Source of the DNA: Mariaggregatimicrobium sp964498785
GTDB lineage: Bacteria > Zhuqueibacterota > Zhuqueibacteria > Thermofontimicrobiales > Thiofontviventaceae
Assembly: GCA_964498785.1 (NCBI GenBank)
Contig: CAZCJL010000101.1
Location: 1-26,151, forward strand
Reading direction: 5' to 3'
Length of the DNA stretch: 26,151 bases
Of this stretch, positions 17,017-25,859 are shown one piece after another. The notes beneath the pieces were generated by a model. It made no database searches and had not been told where the DNA came from. It saw only the letters and a list, made by a program, of their open reading frames with translations. Position 1 is the stretch's first letter, and the number at the start of each line of letters is the position of its first letter. The position numbers and the translations under genes are program-made.

Positions 17017-17916
17017 TCATCCCAAAATAAACAATACCACAGGGATCAAAACCAGCCCGATTAATATCGACACTGAAACAAATTCTGCTGCGAAGTTGAC
17101 ATCGAGTTTTTCCTGCACTGAAAATATCAGAGTGTTGTAACCAGCAGGAGCAAGTCCTTCCAGAAGAACAATCTTTTCGCTGAGTCCATTAAGTTTGAAT
17201 AGTTTTATTGCCAAAAACGCCAGTGCAAATCCAAGCCCGAATCGCAACAGCAATCCGATGAGAAGTGTTTTTGGATGGGAGATTTTCAGTTCAAAATAAA
17301 TTCCCAGCGTGAGCATGATGAGCGGAACTGTTAATCCTCCCATTAAATCCAGAAATCCGGCTATGAATTGCGGAAGTTGCATCTGTGCAAGGCTTAGAAG
17401 AATCCCGATCAACAGTCCCCATATTGGCGGGAATAGTAAGAATTTTTGAAGCACAATTTTTGATGAGCAACGTGACTCGCTATAACGGCAGGCAATATAA
17501 TAAACAAACGAAAGCACAATAATGATGTTGCCCAAATCGAACATTGAAAGAACCGCGATTCCCTGTTCGCCATAAGCCGCCAGAACGAAGGGAAGGTTAA
17601 ATGATGTATTCATAATCATTGCACCGATCAGAAATGTTCCCATTACCGGTCTGGAAAGCGATAGCAATCTACCGATCAACAGTGATAACCCAAAGGTCGT
17701 GAAGATAATGACTGTTGCGATCAATGGCAAATAGGCAAATTGAAAATTTAACCGGGAGCCGGAAATCGAAATGATAATCAACGCGGGAAGTGAGATATAG
17801 AAAACTACTTTCAGAAACAGGTCGCCATCTTCTTTTTTCAAAAACCGGATCTTTTTGAGAATATAGCCCAGAATGAAGATAAAAATAATCGGAATGATTT
17901 TGTTGAGAATAATCAT
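17017..17916 (-). CDS. AEC (auxin efflux carrier) family permease
   Basis: A 299-residue integral inner-membrane protein with about ten hydrophobic segments in the two-fold inverted layout of the AEC family, a usual length for that family. Recognisable parts are the opening IIPIIFIFILGYILKKIRFL, FYISLPALIIISIS, GAMIMNTSFNLPFVLAAYGEQGIA and LEGLAPAGYNTLIFS near the C-terminus. Bacterial members move organic acids such as malate or malonate and other small anions; plant relatives export auxin. Its ATG overlaps the ROK kinase stop by four bases (ATGA), so the two are translationally coupled. In this context it may carry a sugar acid or a fermentation product. The gene converges with the URO-D gene across 128 bases. 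Confidence 0.88.
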   Translation of the reverse strand: MIILNKIIPIIFIFILGYILKKIRFLKKEDGDLFLKVVFYISLPALIIISISGSRLNFQFAYLPLIATVIIFTTFGLSLLIGRLLSLSRPVMGTFLIGAMIMNTSFNLPFVLAAYGEQGIAVLSMFDLGNIIIVLSFVYYIACRYSESRCSSKIVLQKFLLFPPIWGLLIGILLSLAQMQLPQFIAGFLDLMGGLTVPLIMLTLGIYFELKISHPKTLLIGLLLRFGLGFALAFLAIKLFKLNGLSEKIVLLEGLAPAGYNTLIFSVQEKLDVNFAAEFVSVSILIGLVLIPVVLFILG

Positions 17917-18767
17917 ATCAACCCTGATTTTGCGATTACGAGCGCGCCCATCAGCGCAGTATCGTAACCTAATTTAGAAATACGAATCTGTGGAATTGGC
18001 AATATTTTCAAATATTCGGGCAACAGTTTTTCAATTCCTGATATTAATTTTTCGCCACGTGCATGGGCAATGCCGCCGCCAAGAACAATGACTTCCGGCA
18101 GATAAAATGCCGTGAGATTACGAATGCCCTGGCTTAAATTGTAAATCACTTCATCCCATTCATCATCGTTCAACTGTTCGGGTGGTTTGCCGTAAATCCG
18201 GCGGATGCCGTTGCCGGAAGCCAGCGCTTCGAGGCAATCCGGCGCGCCGCATTCACACTGAACAGCCTGTGGATTTGAACACCGGAAATGGATCGAATGA
18301 TGGCCGACTTCGGGGTGGATGGCCTGCATCCCGCGATATATTTTGCCGTTCAATAAAAAACCGCCGCCAATACCGGTGCTGATTGTCATGTAAAAAAAAC
18401 GAGCGTCCTGATAACCACCGAGCGAGTATTCGCCGACAGCAGCAACATTTGTGTCGATATCCACATGAAACGGACAGCGCCATTTCTCTTCCATTATTTT
18501 TTTGATGGGAACGTTCTGCCATGTGGGCTGGTGTAATGGTGACACAATGCCCTGATTCCAGTCCAGAGGTCCGCCGATTGCCGCGCCGATTGCTGCAATC
18601 TCTTGACCATCGGAAACAGATACGATCATCTCGTGAAGCAGCGCAAGTCCGTCTTCAAGTCCCGGTGGAGTTGGTTTGCGAATGCGCTTTTTTATGTTCA
18701 AATCCGATGATGCAGAAGCAACCATACATTTTGTACCACCAATATCAAGCCCGATGTAGACAGCCAT
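17913..18767 (-). CDS. ROK-family sugar kinase
   Basis: A 284-residue cytoplasmic kinase of the ROK family, phosphorylating a hexose or amino sugar with ATP. LDIGGTK (7-13) is the phosphate-binding loop, D105 in HVDIDTNVAAVGE is the expected catalytic base, STGIGGG (130-136) is the second ATP loop, and H156 with C171, C173 and C178 (CECGAPDC) form the ROK zinc site. VIVLGGGIA lies near the C-terminus. No helix-turn-helix is present, so it is an enzyme and not a ROK repressor. The DxD around the base resembles fructokinase-type members, but the substrate is open. I chose the ATG at 18767 because AAGGA sits seven bases before it; an in-frame TTG at 18782 overlaps that site. Confidence 0.92.
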   Translation of the reverse strand: MAVYIGLDIGGTKCMVASASSDLNIKKRIRKPTPPGLEDGLALLHEMIVSVSDGQEIAAIGAAIGGPLDWNQGIVSPLHQPTWQNVPIKKIMEEKWRCPFHVDIDTNVAAVGEYSLGGYQDARFFYMTISTGIGGGFLLNGKIYRGMQAIHPEVGHHSIHFRCSNPQAVQCECGAPDCLEALASGNGIRRIYGKPPEQLNDDEWDEVIYNLSQGIRNLTAFYLPEVIVLGGGIAHARGEKLISGIEKLLPEYLKILPIPQIRISKLGYDTALMGALVIAKSGLI

Positions 18768-18884
18768 TTCTATTTCCTTCAAATCCGATAGTTCGTTTCT
18801 TAGTACTGTATCCGCTTAAAATCCCATTTAAAACGCAACAATGATATCTTACAATTGCTATTAGATTTCGTTGGTTTTTCTGGT

Positions 18885-18915
18885 GTTAGCAAATAGCTAA
18901 AAGCCAATAGCTAAC
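18885..18915. repeat. Short AGCTAA-rich inverted/direct repeat
   Basis: GTTAGC and GCTAAC flank a stretch in which AATAGCTAA occurs twice. It lies between the ROK gene start and the end of the next minus-strand gene. It may be a weak hairpin downstream of that gene, but there is no T run. Confidence 0.3.
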
Positions 18916-18989
18916 AGCTTAAAAGTAATTATGTAGCGATACAAGTTATTTTAATCTTATCATAGGATCTTGAGATAGATACCATATTA

Positions 18990-19961
18990 TCATTTCTTAC
19001 GGCGTTTTCGACTTTCCCATATCCAGCCGGCAAACGGAACGAAAATTGCCGACCATAACCATTTCCAGTTTCCGGCAACAAAAATTGAAATTTGCTGTTG
19101 CATCGAAACATGAATGTTAATAAGTTCGGAATGGCTGTGAATCGTTCGGATCCGTTCCTGGTCGTCAATTTCCACGATTGTATTCACGGTTAAATGCAGA
19201 TGTCGAGAACCAGGCTTTAGTGCAGTCACTTCCCAGCGCCAATCAGTAATATCATCCATGTTAATCGCCTGCATTGATTCTGTTATCGGAATAATTTCAA
19301 AGCCGCTTCCCTTTAAATCAGCAGTCATAATTTTTGATATTCGAATACGGCGATTTTTCAATGCGCCTTCTTCCGTAACGTGCCGCTCAATATCCTGTAG
19401 CGGGACTGTGGGAGAGAGCGCCAGGTGAATCACCACTGTTTGATTTAACGTAAGTGCTTCCGGTACATTAAAAACGATTGTTCCGTATTGTGATATATTC
19501 ATATCAATTTTTACTGCTTCACTCACAGGTTCTTCGATAACTTCAACCGGGTCAATTCGCGGCTCGATTATTTTTACCTCATCAGGTATCATATCTCGTT
19601 GCTTTCTCTCAATCGGGCGGGAAACTTCAATGTTTTCTCCTGCTGGTTCGAATTTTAAAGGGATGAAAAGCGTTTCCGTCTGTCTGCTGTCAATCCGAAT
19701 GTTCTCGAAAAGTGTTTCCTGATAACCAATAAATTCTACTCTGAGATTATATTCCCCAACCGGAATATTTTCGATTCGAAATTCACCGTCAATATCTGTG
19801 ATCATGCTAAAATCCGTGCCTTCGAGAAAAACATTAACTCCGGGAATCGGTTCTCCGGTTGTTTCATAAACGATTTTACCAGTTAATGTTCCGGTATCGG
19901 CATATAATGAAAACGTTACAACGCATAACACGATTATTAAAATAATATATCTACCTGACAT
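18990..19961 (-). CDS. Exported membrane-anchored CarboxypepD_reg protein with effector-like beta domain
   Basis: A 323-residue protein with excellent start signals (AAGGAGGG, then ATG). A signal peptide ends near residue 21 (LYA before DTG). Residues ~23-110 are a CarboxypepD_reg beta-sandwich (GEPIPGVNVFLEGT, DGEFRIENIPVGEYNLRV, GYQE), homologous to the domain at the front of the TonB receptor. An acidic linker leads to a beta-rich region (~155-285) with DWRWEVTALKPGSRHLHL. The end is NWKWLWSAIFVPFAGWIW (a membrane segment, ~299-315) plus a basic tail RKRRKK. The segment with a W-W/V-T-x-L-K-x-G motif, beta strands and a C-terminal NW.W membrane helix resembles one I recall in cyanobacterial CHAT, caspase or TIR proteins. 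The topology implied is periplasmic domains with an inner-membrane C-terminal anchor. Function unknown. Confidence 0.82.
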   Translation of the reverse strand: MSGRYIILIIVLCVVTFSLYADTGTLTGKIVYETTGEPIPGVNVFLEGTDFSMITDIDGEFRIENIPVGEYNLRVEFIGYQETLFENIRIDSRQTETLFIPLKFEPAGENIEVSRPIERKQRDMIPDEVKIIEPRIDPVEVIEEPVSEAVKIDMNISQYGTIVFNVPEALTLNQTVVIHLALSPTVPLQDIERHVTEEGALKNRRIRISKIMTADLKGSGFEIIPITESMQAINMDDITDWRWEVTALKPGSRHLHLTVNTIVEIDDQERIRTIHSHSELINIHVSMQQQISIFVAGNWKWLWSAIFVPFAGWIWESRKRRKK

Positions 19962-20015
19962 AATTGCCCTCCTTTTTTAAATAAGTGCATTGTTACAGAT
20001 AAAAGATATTAGATT

Positions 20016-20044
20016 AACATAGCATTTAAAATATTTAATTACAA
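20016..20044 (-). promoter_or_regulatory. Possible sigma-70-like promoter
   Basis: On the minus strand TTGTAA (20044-20039) and TATGTT (20021-20016) are separated by 17 bases, giving a leader of about 45-50 bases before the CarboxypepD_reg gene. The match is partial and the region is AT-rich. Confidence 0.3.
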
Positions 20045-20152
20045 GAAAAAAATGAAAGAAATTAAGTTGAGTTGTTACATTGTTCACATTTACAATTAGA
20101 TTTTCAGTAATTGCGCCGGAGTGAATCGTCTTTACTGGCGGCCCATGAACTA

Positions 20153-20247
20153 CCCTTGCGACGGTTTAGTGGGGATACAATGTAAAGCAATTACATAGAA
20201 GGTAATGAATATAGAGACTTCTTTATTTTTAAAAACCATCGCAAGGG
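20153..20247. repeat. 95-bp palindromic-ended repeat element (copy C)
   Basis: CCCTTGCGACGGTTT (20153-20167) and a right arm at 20233-20247 that is its complement at 14 of 15 positions. It has the same length class and ends as the element at 12840-12937, with a mostly different AT-rich interior. It lies inside the divergent intergenic region. Confidence 0.75.
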
Positions 20248-20466
20248 GGAGAGCGTGGAAAAGGTGTAAAGGAATTTTATTCCGGCTTGATAAAATATCA
20301 TACTTAGATGGGATCAACATCGTAATTAACTTTAAATGAATCAAATGGATGGCAGCTATATGACAATCAATTGTTCTTGCTTTTTAGAGGGTTGTTTCAT
20401 ATATTCAAAATAAATATTAATTCAACGTGAGTTGGGCGATTTAACCTGCATTATTCACAAAACGTA

Positions 20467-20604
20467 CCACAGAGGTACTGAGGTCACAAAGAAACAGCAA
20501 CGTGTGTGCATATTACTTTTCAAACTGATTTACGAAAAATTCGAGTTGCTATTGTTTGCGTAACGTTTGAAAATAAAAACGCTGTGTACTCTGAGCCTCT
20601 GTGG
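20467..20604. repeat. 138-bp inverted-repeat element with CCACAGAGG ends
   Basis: CCACAGAGG (20467-20475) is exactly complemented by CCTCTGTGG (20596-20604), and homology of the arms continues inward imperfectly for about 15 more bases. Similar CCACAGAGG...CCTCTGTGG intergenic repeats occur in many bacterial genomes. It is unrelated to the CCCTTGCG family. The right arm forms part of a direct repeat found again at 25810. Confidence 0.55.
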
Positions 20605-20620
20605 CTATGAATTTTTCAGG
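20570..20620 (+). repeat. Direct repeat flanking the kinase gene, upstream copy
   Basis: About 51 bases including ACGCTGTGTACTCTG and GGCTATGAATTTTTC. It recurs at 25810-25859 with a few changes and one missing base. It covers the right arm of the CCACAGAGG inverted-repeat element and ends 51 bases before the kinase ATG. Confidence 0.8.
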
Positions 20621-20671
20621 TTAAAAAGCCAATTGTTTAAATCTGGTTTAACTTAAACTTAAAATGATGCC

Positions 20672-23600
20672 ATGAAAGCAATTAAAATTTTATACATTGA
20701 GGATGATGATAAGCTACGAAGCGAATACGTCCAAAAATTGACACAGCGGTCTTTTGCAGTGGATACTGCGGCCAGTGGCCAGCAGGGGATTGAGCATTAC
20801 CAGGAGAAAAAGCCGGATGTAGTGTTATGTGATCTAAATATGCCGGAAATGAATGGTCTCGATGTATTAAAAAAACTCAAACAGCTCGATACCGGAGTTG
20901 TGGTTATTATCCTGACCGCTCATGGTTCCGTTTCTCTTGCGGTTGAAGCAATCAAAAATGGGGCCTACGATTTTATTCTCAAACCGTTTGAAATCGATGA
21001 GATGGAAACGACCATTATTAAGGCTGCGGAAAATAAAATATTGCAGGAAAAACTGGCACATTCCCGGGCTGATCTTCACGCGCTGATGGAAAATGTACCG
21101 GACATCATTTATTCATTAGATCCGCAGGGAAAATTTACCAATGTCAGTCCGGCGGGAAAAACAATTTTGGGATATGAGCCAACAGATTTGATCGGGACAT
21201 CAGTGTTCGATGTTATCCAGCCGGAGGATCGGGAGCGAATCCGAAACAGCTTTTCAGAGGCGATGAAAACAGGTGTAGAACAGGTGCGCACTGTTGAATT
21301 TCGTATGCTCACAAAAACGGGTGAGTCTAAAAATTTTGAAGTCCGGGCGCGGTCAATCGTCAAAAATGGTAAAGTTGTCAAGAGTGACGGGATTGCCCGG
21401 GATGTCACCGAGAAAAAACTATTGGAACAGAAAGTTAACAAATACGTGGACGATCTGGAAGAAATGGTGTGTCGGCGGACAGAAAGCCTGGAATTCGCGA
21501 ATCGGCAACTGGCTTCGCTTAATGAAATTTCCAATATTTTCGCCAGGACGCTGGAAGAAGATGAATTATATAATCAGGCTCCGAAATTATTAATCGATTA
21601 CCTTGAATTTCATTGTGGAATGCTATTTACAGCGACCGATAGCCAATTGAAACTGAAATCCTTTCACATCAATGAAACGGTTGAATCCCGTGTGTTTGAA
21701 AAATTAAATCAGCATGATAATAATCTGCCGGATGTTTTTAATGAATGTTTAAAACAGGATAAAACAATATTTTTTCCTGACTATTCAAAAGACAAGTCAT
21801 CGGCAATAATGGCTAAGATGAACATTCAGTCGTTAATTGCTACACCGTTACGAATTCAAAAAAAGCCAGTCGGAATTATCGTTGCCTGTACGAATGACGC
21901 ACAGGTGAAACTTGAACAGCAAGATGTCGCCATATTTGAAATGTTTGCCAATATGTTAGGTCTTTCGCTGGATATTGCTCAATCATATCAACGATTGGAG
22001 AAAAAGGTTGGCGAACGAACAAAATCACTGATTGCTGCCAATGAAGAATTGGATAAACGAGCAAAGGAGTTGGAAAAAAAAACCTACGAGATTGGCAAGT
22101 CAAATTTAAAATTGTACGCGATTCAGGAAGAGCTTGAAGAAAAAAATGAGCAGATGAAAAAGCTGTTGGATGAACTCTCTCAGCGGCAAAACGAATTGCA
22201 GTCGATTTTAGACACAACACCCAACGCAATCGTGATGGTAAATCCGGATGGTGTTATCACATCGGCAAACAGACGAGTGTTAGACATTTTTGGTTTATCT
22301 CCTGAAGATATCATCCACCGCCCGTTTAATCGGTTTTTAAAAAACATTAAAGATTGTTTTGAAGAGTATGATGAGTTTCTTAGAATCGTCAGTGAAATGC
22401 ATTTCGACCATGATGAATTTTTAAAACAGAGATTTGATCCCGCCGAGCTCTATGATCAGGGAATAAAGCTGTTGCGACCGGATGAGCGTATTATTGTGCC
22501 AGTGAGTATACCGGTGAAAGATAATGAAAATAACGTGTTGGGCAAAATTTGGTCATATTCAGATATCACCCGGATGAAACAATCGTATGATCAACTGCGG
22601 ACAATTGTGAATGCTTCTCCGATTCCTTTAATTGTCATGCGCCTCTCAGACAGCCGGATTATGTTCGTGAACGATCATCTTGCCTCATTATTCGGTTATG
22701 ACGTCTCCGAGTTGATGGATAAAGAGACGCCAGGATTTTATGTGAATTCTGATGATCGACAATTTGTATTACAAAAAATCCGGGAAAATGGCTACCTGTC
22801 CAACCATGAAATTCAAATAAAAAAACAAGATGGTTCTACTCTCTGGGTTATTCTCTCGGCGCAAATGACGAGATTGGGCGAGGAAAATGTGGTCATTTCA
22901 GGATTATATGATATTCAGGAACGAAAACAGGCGGAGCGGGAACTGCGGAGAGAACGGAATTTTGTTTCAGCAGTGCTTGACACCGCCGGGGCGCTGGTGC
23001 TTGTTCTTGATCCACAGGGGAAAATCGTGCGTTTTAATCGAGCCTGTGAGCAAATTACCGGTTACAAATACGATGAGGTAAAAAGTCGGCATTTCGCTGA
23101 TCTGTTTTTATTACCTGAAGAAAAGGTACAAGTCGAAAAAGTATTTGATAGCCTCTGTGCCGGTAATTTCCCCAATGAAGCAGAAAATTACTGGCTTACT
23201 AAGCGCGGCAAGAAACGGCTGGTTGCCTGGTCAAATACGGCGCTGGTCGATAGCAACGGAGACGTGGAATATATTGTCAGTATTGGCATTGACAGAACCG
23301 AAGCAAAAGCGATGGAAGATGCGCTTCAAAAAAGTGAGCTGAAATATCGGGAGCTGGTCGAAAATTCGAATAGTATTATGCTACGGTGGGATAGATACGG
23401 TAACATTCGATTTTTTAATGAATTTGCCCAACAATTTTTTGGCTATGAAGAAGAGGATATACTCGGAAAAAATGTCATGGGAACCATTGTCCCGGAAGTT
23501 GATTCATCGGGAATAAATTTAATAGATTTGATAGATTCAATTGAACAATATCCGGATCAATATCTGAGTAATGAAAATGAAAACATGAAGCGAAACGGAG

Positions 23601-25801
23601 AAAGAGTATGGATCACCTGGGCCAATAAGCCGATTTTCGATGAAAACGGGAATCTCAAAGAAATTTTAAGTATTGGCAAAGATGTGACTGACCGCAAGAA
23701 AGCAGAGGAAGAATTAAAGAGAGCACATGAAATTTATCAGGAAGCCATTGAAAATGCGGATGGAGTTCCTTATCTTAAAAATTATGAAAAAAATGTGTAT
23801 GAATTTATCGGAGAGGGTATCGAATCGCTGTTAGGTATACCAGCGAAAGAATTAACAGTTAAATTGATGAGCAATCTGGTTGAAGAAACAATTATTTCTG
23901 ATGCTGAAATGCCGCACAATGCAGTGAAGTATGGTGAAAAGTTTTTGCGCGGCGAGGTGGATCGTTATCGGGTTGATTTGAAAATCAAAACACCCCATGG
24001 CGATATCAAGTGGATTAGCGATTGTTCAATTCCTGTTAAAGACGAGAAAACCGGGAAGGTGGTTGGTTCCCTGGGAATTTTACAGGATATTACCGAGCGC
24101 AAGGAAATCGAAAACCGGCTGCAGTTGTATCGGCATATTTTTATGAATACCAACGATGGCATCATGGTATTCAATGAACAAGGTCAGCTTATGGAGCGCA
24201 ATCCGGCAAATCGTGAATTCCTGGGTTTTGATGATGAGGAAATAAAAGGGAAAACATCGGACTATTTCTTTGGCAGAGAAGTCACAGAAAATATTGTTTC
24301 TGATCTAATGAGCACAGGGAGTTATCGTGGCGAAATTATTAGTATTCCTGAAAAAGGTAAAAAAATAGATATCGACCTCTCGATTTTTTCGGTTCGAAAT
24401 GATGCCGGTGAATTTTTATGTTACGTCGGAATTGGACGGGATATTAGCGAACGCAAGCGGGCCGAACAAGCTATGGCCACTCGTCTCCGCTATGAAGAAG
24501 GTCTCGCTGCCTGTTCACAAACCCTGCTCTCGGAAAGCAAACCAGAAATTGTACTGAATAATGCTCTGAAGCATTTGATTAATGCATCCCGTGCACATCG
24601 CGTTTCTATCTTCAAGAATTTTATGGATGAAAAAGACGGGCTTTGTATGAAGCAAACGTTTCTTGTTCAAGCGAAAGGAGTGTCGCCCTATTCTGAAGAT
24701 GTAGATTTACAGAAGGTTCCTTACAAAAACGGATTTTCAAGATGGCAGGAAAAATTATCTCAAAACGAAATACTTGTTGGGCGCATCGATGAATTCCCGG
24801 AAAATGAACGCAATATTTTGAAAGCCCAGGGGAATGTGTCTATTCTGATTTTACCTCTCTGGGTTGAAAATCAGTGGTATGGATTCATCGGATTCGATAA
24901 TATGGAATCGAAATGGGGCTGGAGGGATAACGATATTCGGTTATTACAAACAGCGGCAGAAATGGTGGGTATTTATATTGAGCGTAAAAAGGTATTGGAA
25001 GACCTTGAAAATGCAAACCGTAATCTCCGGGAAGCACAGACCCAACTCATCCAAACCGAAAAAATGGCGTCGCTGGGAACGCTTGTTGCCGGAGTGGCGC
25101 ACGAAATAAACACACCCGTCGGGGCAATCCACAGTATGCACAATACGCTGATGCGTTCAATTGCGAAACTAAAAGATGTCATTCGGGTTGCATATCCTGA
25201 TGTATACGAGGATAACGTCGATTTCAAAAAAATAATCAAAATAATTTCAGATGCGAATAGCGTCGTTTCAACCGGAACCGAACGGGTGACTAATATTGTC
25301 AAACGATTGAGAAGTTTTGCCCGACTGGATGAATCCGATTTGAAGCAGGCGGATATTCATGAAGGATTGGAAGACACATTATCATTAATTCATCACGAAT
25401 TGAAACACAAAGTGTCAGTCATTAAAAATTACAGAGAAATTCCGTCTGTGCTCTGTTATCCTGGTCAATTGAATCAGGTTTTTCTCAATTTATTAATGAA
25501 TGCCAAACAGGCAATAAAAGAGAGTGGTGAAATACGTATTTCAACAATATATAAAAATAATTATGTTTATATTGAATTTGCAGATAATGGTGTCGGAATA
25601 CCGAAAAAAAATTTAAATAAAATTTTTGATCCTGGTTTTACAACTAAAGGCGTTGGCGTGGGTACCGGACTCGGGCTTTCTATTTGTTATCAGATTATTG
25701 AACATCATAGCGGAAAAATCGAAGTCGAAAGTGAAGTAGGCATGGGAACGAAATTCACAATAATTTTGCCCATCCATCCAAACATTAAAAGCGATAGTTA
25801 A
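20672..25801 (+). CDS. Multi-PAS/GAF hybrid sensor histidine kinase with N-terminal receiver
   Basis: A 1709-residue soluble signalling protein with no membrane segments. Domains by eye: receiver ~1-122 (acidic D10-D12, phosphorylation site D54 in VLCDLNMP, T82, K104); PAS ~130-250; GAF ~285-440; coiled coil ~440-508; PAS ~508-637, 640-752, 762-880, 888-1010, 1018-1145 and 1150-1263; GAF ~1270-1440; HisKA-like dimerisation with H1477 (GVAHEINTPVGAIHS); HATPase with N-box NQVFLNLLMNAKQA (1601-1614), DNGVGIP (1638-1644) and GTGLGLS (1664-1670). All catalytic motifs look intact. The ATG lacks a Shine-Dalgarno site; a three-codon ATG-ATG-CCA-TGA frame (20664-20675) overlaps it and could couple translation. 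The partner regulator is not in the window. Multiple PAS/GAF domains suggest sensing of cytoplasmic ligands or redox state. Confidence 0.93.
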   Translation: MKAIKILYIEDDDKLRSEYVQKLTQRSFAVDTAASGQQGIEHYQEKKPDVVLCDLNMPEMNGLDVLKKLKQLDTGVVVIILTAHGSVSLAVEAIKNGAYDFILKPFEIDEMETTIIKAAENKILQEKLAHSRADLHALMENVPDIIYSLDPQGKFTNVSPAGKTILGYEPTDLIGTSVFDVIQPEDRERIRNSFSEAMKTGVEQVRTVEFRMLTKTGESKNFEVRARSIVKNGKVVKSDGIARDVTEKKLLEQKVNKYVDDLEEMVCRRTESLEFANRQLASLNEISNIFARTLEEDELYNQAPKLLIDYLEFHCGMLFTATDSQLKLKSFHINETVESRVFEKLNQHDNNLPDVFNECLKQDKTIFFPDYSKDKSSAIMAKMNIQSLIATPLRIQKKPVGIIVACTNDAQVKLEQQDVAIFEMFANMLGLSLDIAQSYQRLEKKVGERTKSLIAANEELDKRAKELEKKTYEIGKSNLKLYAIQEELEEKNEQMKKLLDELSQRQNELQSILDTTPNAIVMVNPDGVITSANRRVLDIFGLSPEDIIHRPFNRFLKNIKDCFEEYDEFLRIVSEMHFDHDEFLKQRFDPAELYDQGIKLLRPDERIIVPVSIPVKDNENNVLGKIWSYSDITRMKQSYDQLRTIVNASPIPLIVMRLSDSRIMFVNDHLASLFGYDVSELMDKETPGFYVNSDDRQFVLQKIRENGYLSNHEIQIKKQDGSTLWVILSAQMTRLGEENVVISGLYDIQERKQAERELRRERNFVSAVLDTAGALVLVLDPQGKIVRFNRACEQITGYKYDEVKSRHFADLFLLPEEKVQVEKVFDSLCAGNFPNEAENYWLTKRGKKRLVAWSNTALVDSNGDVEYIVSIGIDRTEAKAMEDALQKSELKYRELVENSNSIMLRWDRYGNIRFFNEFAQQFFGYEEEDILGKNVMGTIVPEVDSSGINLIDLIDSIEQYPDQYLSNENENMKRNGERVWITWANKPIFDENGNLKEILSIGKDVTDRKKAEEELKRAHEIYQEAIENADGVPYLKNYEKNVYEFIGEGIESLLGIPAKELTVKLMSNLVEETIISDAEMPHNAVKYGEKFLRGEVDRYRVDLKIKTPHGDIKWISDCSIPVKDEKTGKVVGSLGILQDITERKEIENRLQLYRHIFMNTNDGIMVFNEQGQLMERNPANREFLGFDDEEIKGKTSDYFFGREVTENIVSDLMSTGSYRGEIISIPEKGKKIDIDLSIFSVRNDAGEFLCYVGIGRDISERKRAEQAMATRLRYEEGLAACSQTLLSESKPEIVLNNALKHLINASRAHRVSIFKNFMDEKDGLCMKQTFLVQAKGVSPYSEDVDLQKVPYKNGFSRWQEKLSQNEILVGRIDEFPENERNILKAQGNVSILILPLWVENQWYGFIGFDNMESKWGWRDNDIRLLQTAAEMVGIYIERKKVLEDLENANRNLREAQTQLIQTEKMASLGTLVAGVAHEINTPVGAIHSMHNTLMRSIAKLKDVIRVAYPDVYEDNVDFKKIIKIISDANSVVSTGTERVTNIVKRLRSFARLDESDLKQADIHEGLEDTLSLIHHELKHKVSVIKNYREIPSVLCYPGQLNQVFLNLLMNAKQAIKESGEIRISTIYKNNYVYIEFADNGVGIPKKNLNKIFDPGFTTKGVGVGTGLGLSICYQIIEHHSGKIEVESEVGMGTKFTIILPIHPNIKSDS

Positions 25802-25809
25802 GCGCTATA

Positions 25810-25859
25810 AAAATAAAAACGCTGTGTACTCTGCTCCCTGTGGCTATGAATTTTTCCGG
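25810..25859 (+). repeat. Direct repeat flanking the kinase gene, downstream copy
   Basis: Begins nine bases after the kinase stop. It matches 20570-20620 over its whole length: the first 24 bases are identical, then a small difference, then GGCTATGAATTTTTC again. The left arm of the inverted-repeat element is absent here. Confidence 0.8.

Larger units (their letters stand above)
19962..20671. other. 710-bp divergent intergenic region
   Basis: It separates the minus-strand CarboxypepD_reg gene from the plus-strand sensor kinase. It holds a possible minus-strand promoter (20016-20044), the palindromic-ended element at 20153-20247 and a separate inverted-repeat element at 20467-20604, whose right part is repeated after the kinase gene. 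I find no credible coding sequence; a 64-codon minus-strand frame at 20150-20344 runs through the repeat and has no family resemblance. Confidence 0.7.

Noticed and set aside
20150..20344. 64-codon minus-strand frame in the divergent intergenic region
   Set aside because: It spans the repeat element, has no ribosome site and no recognisable sequence.
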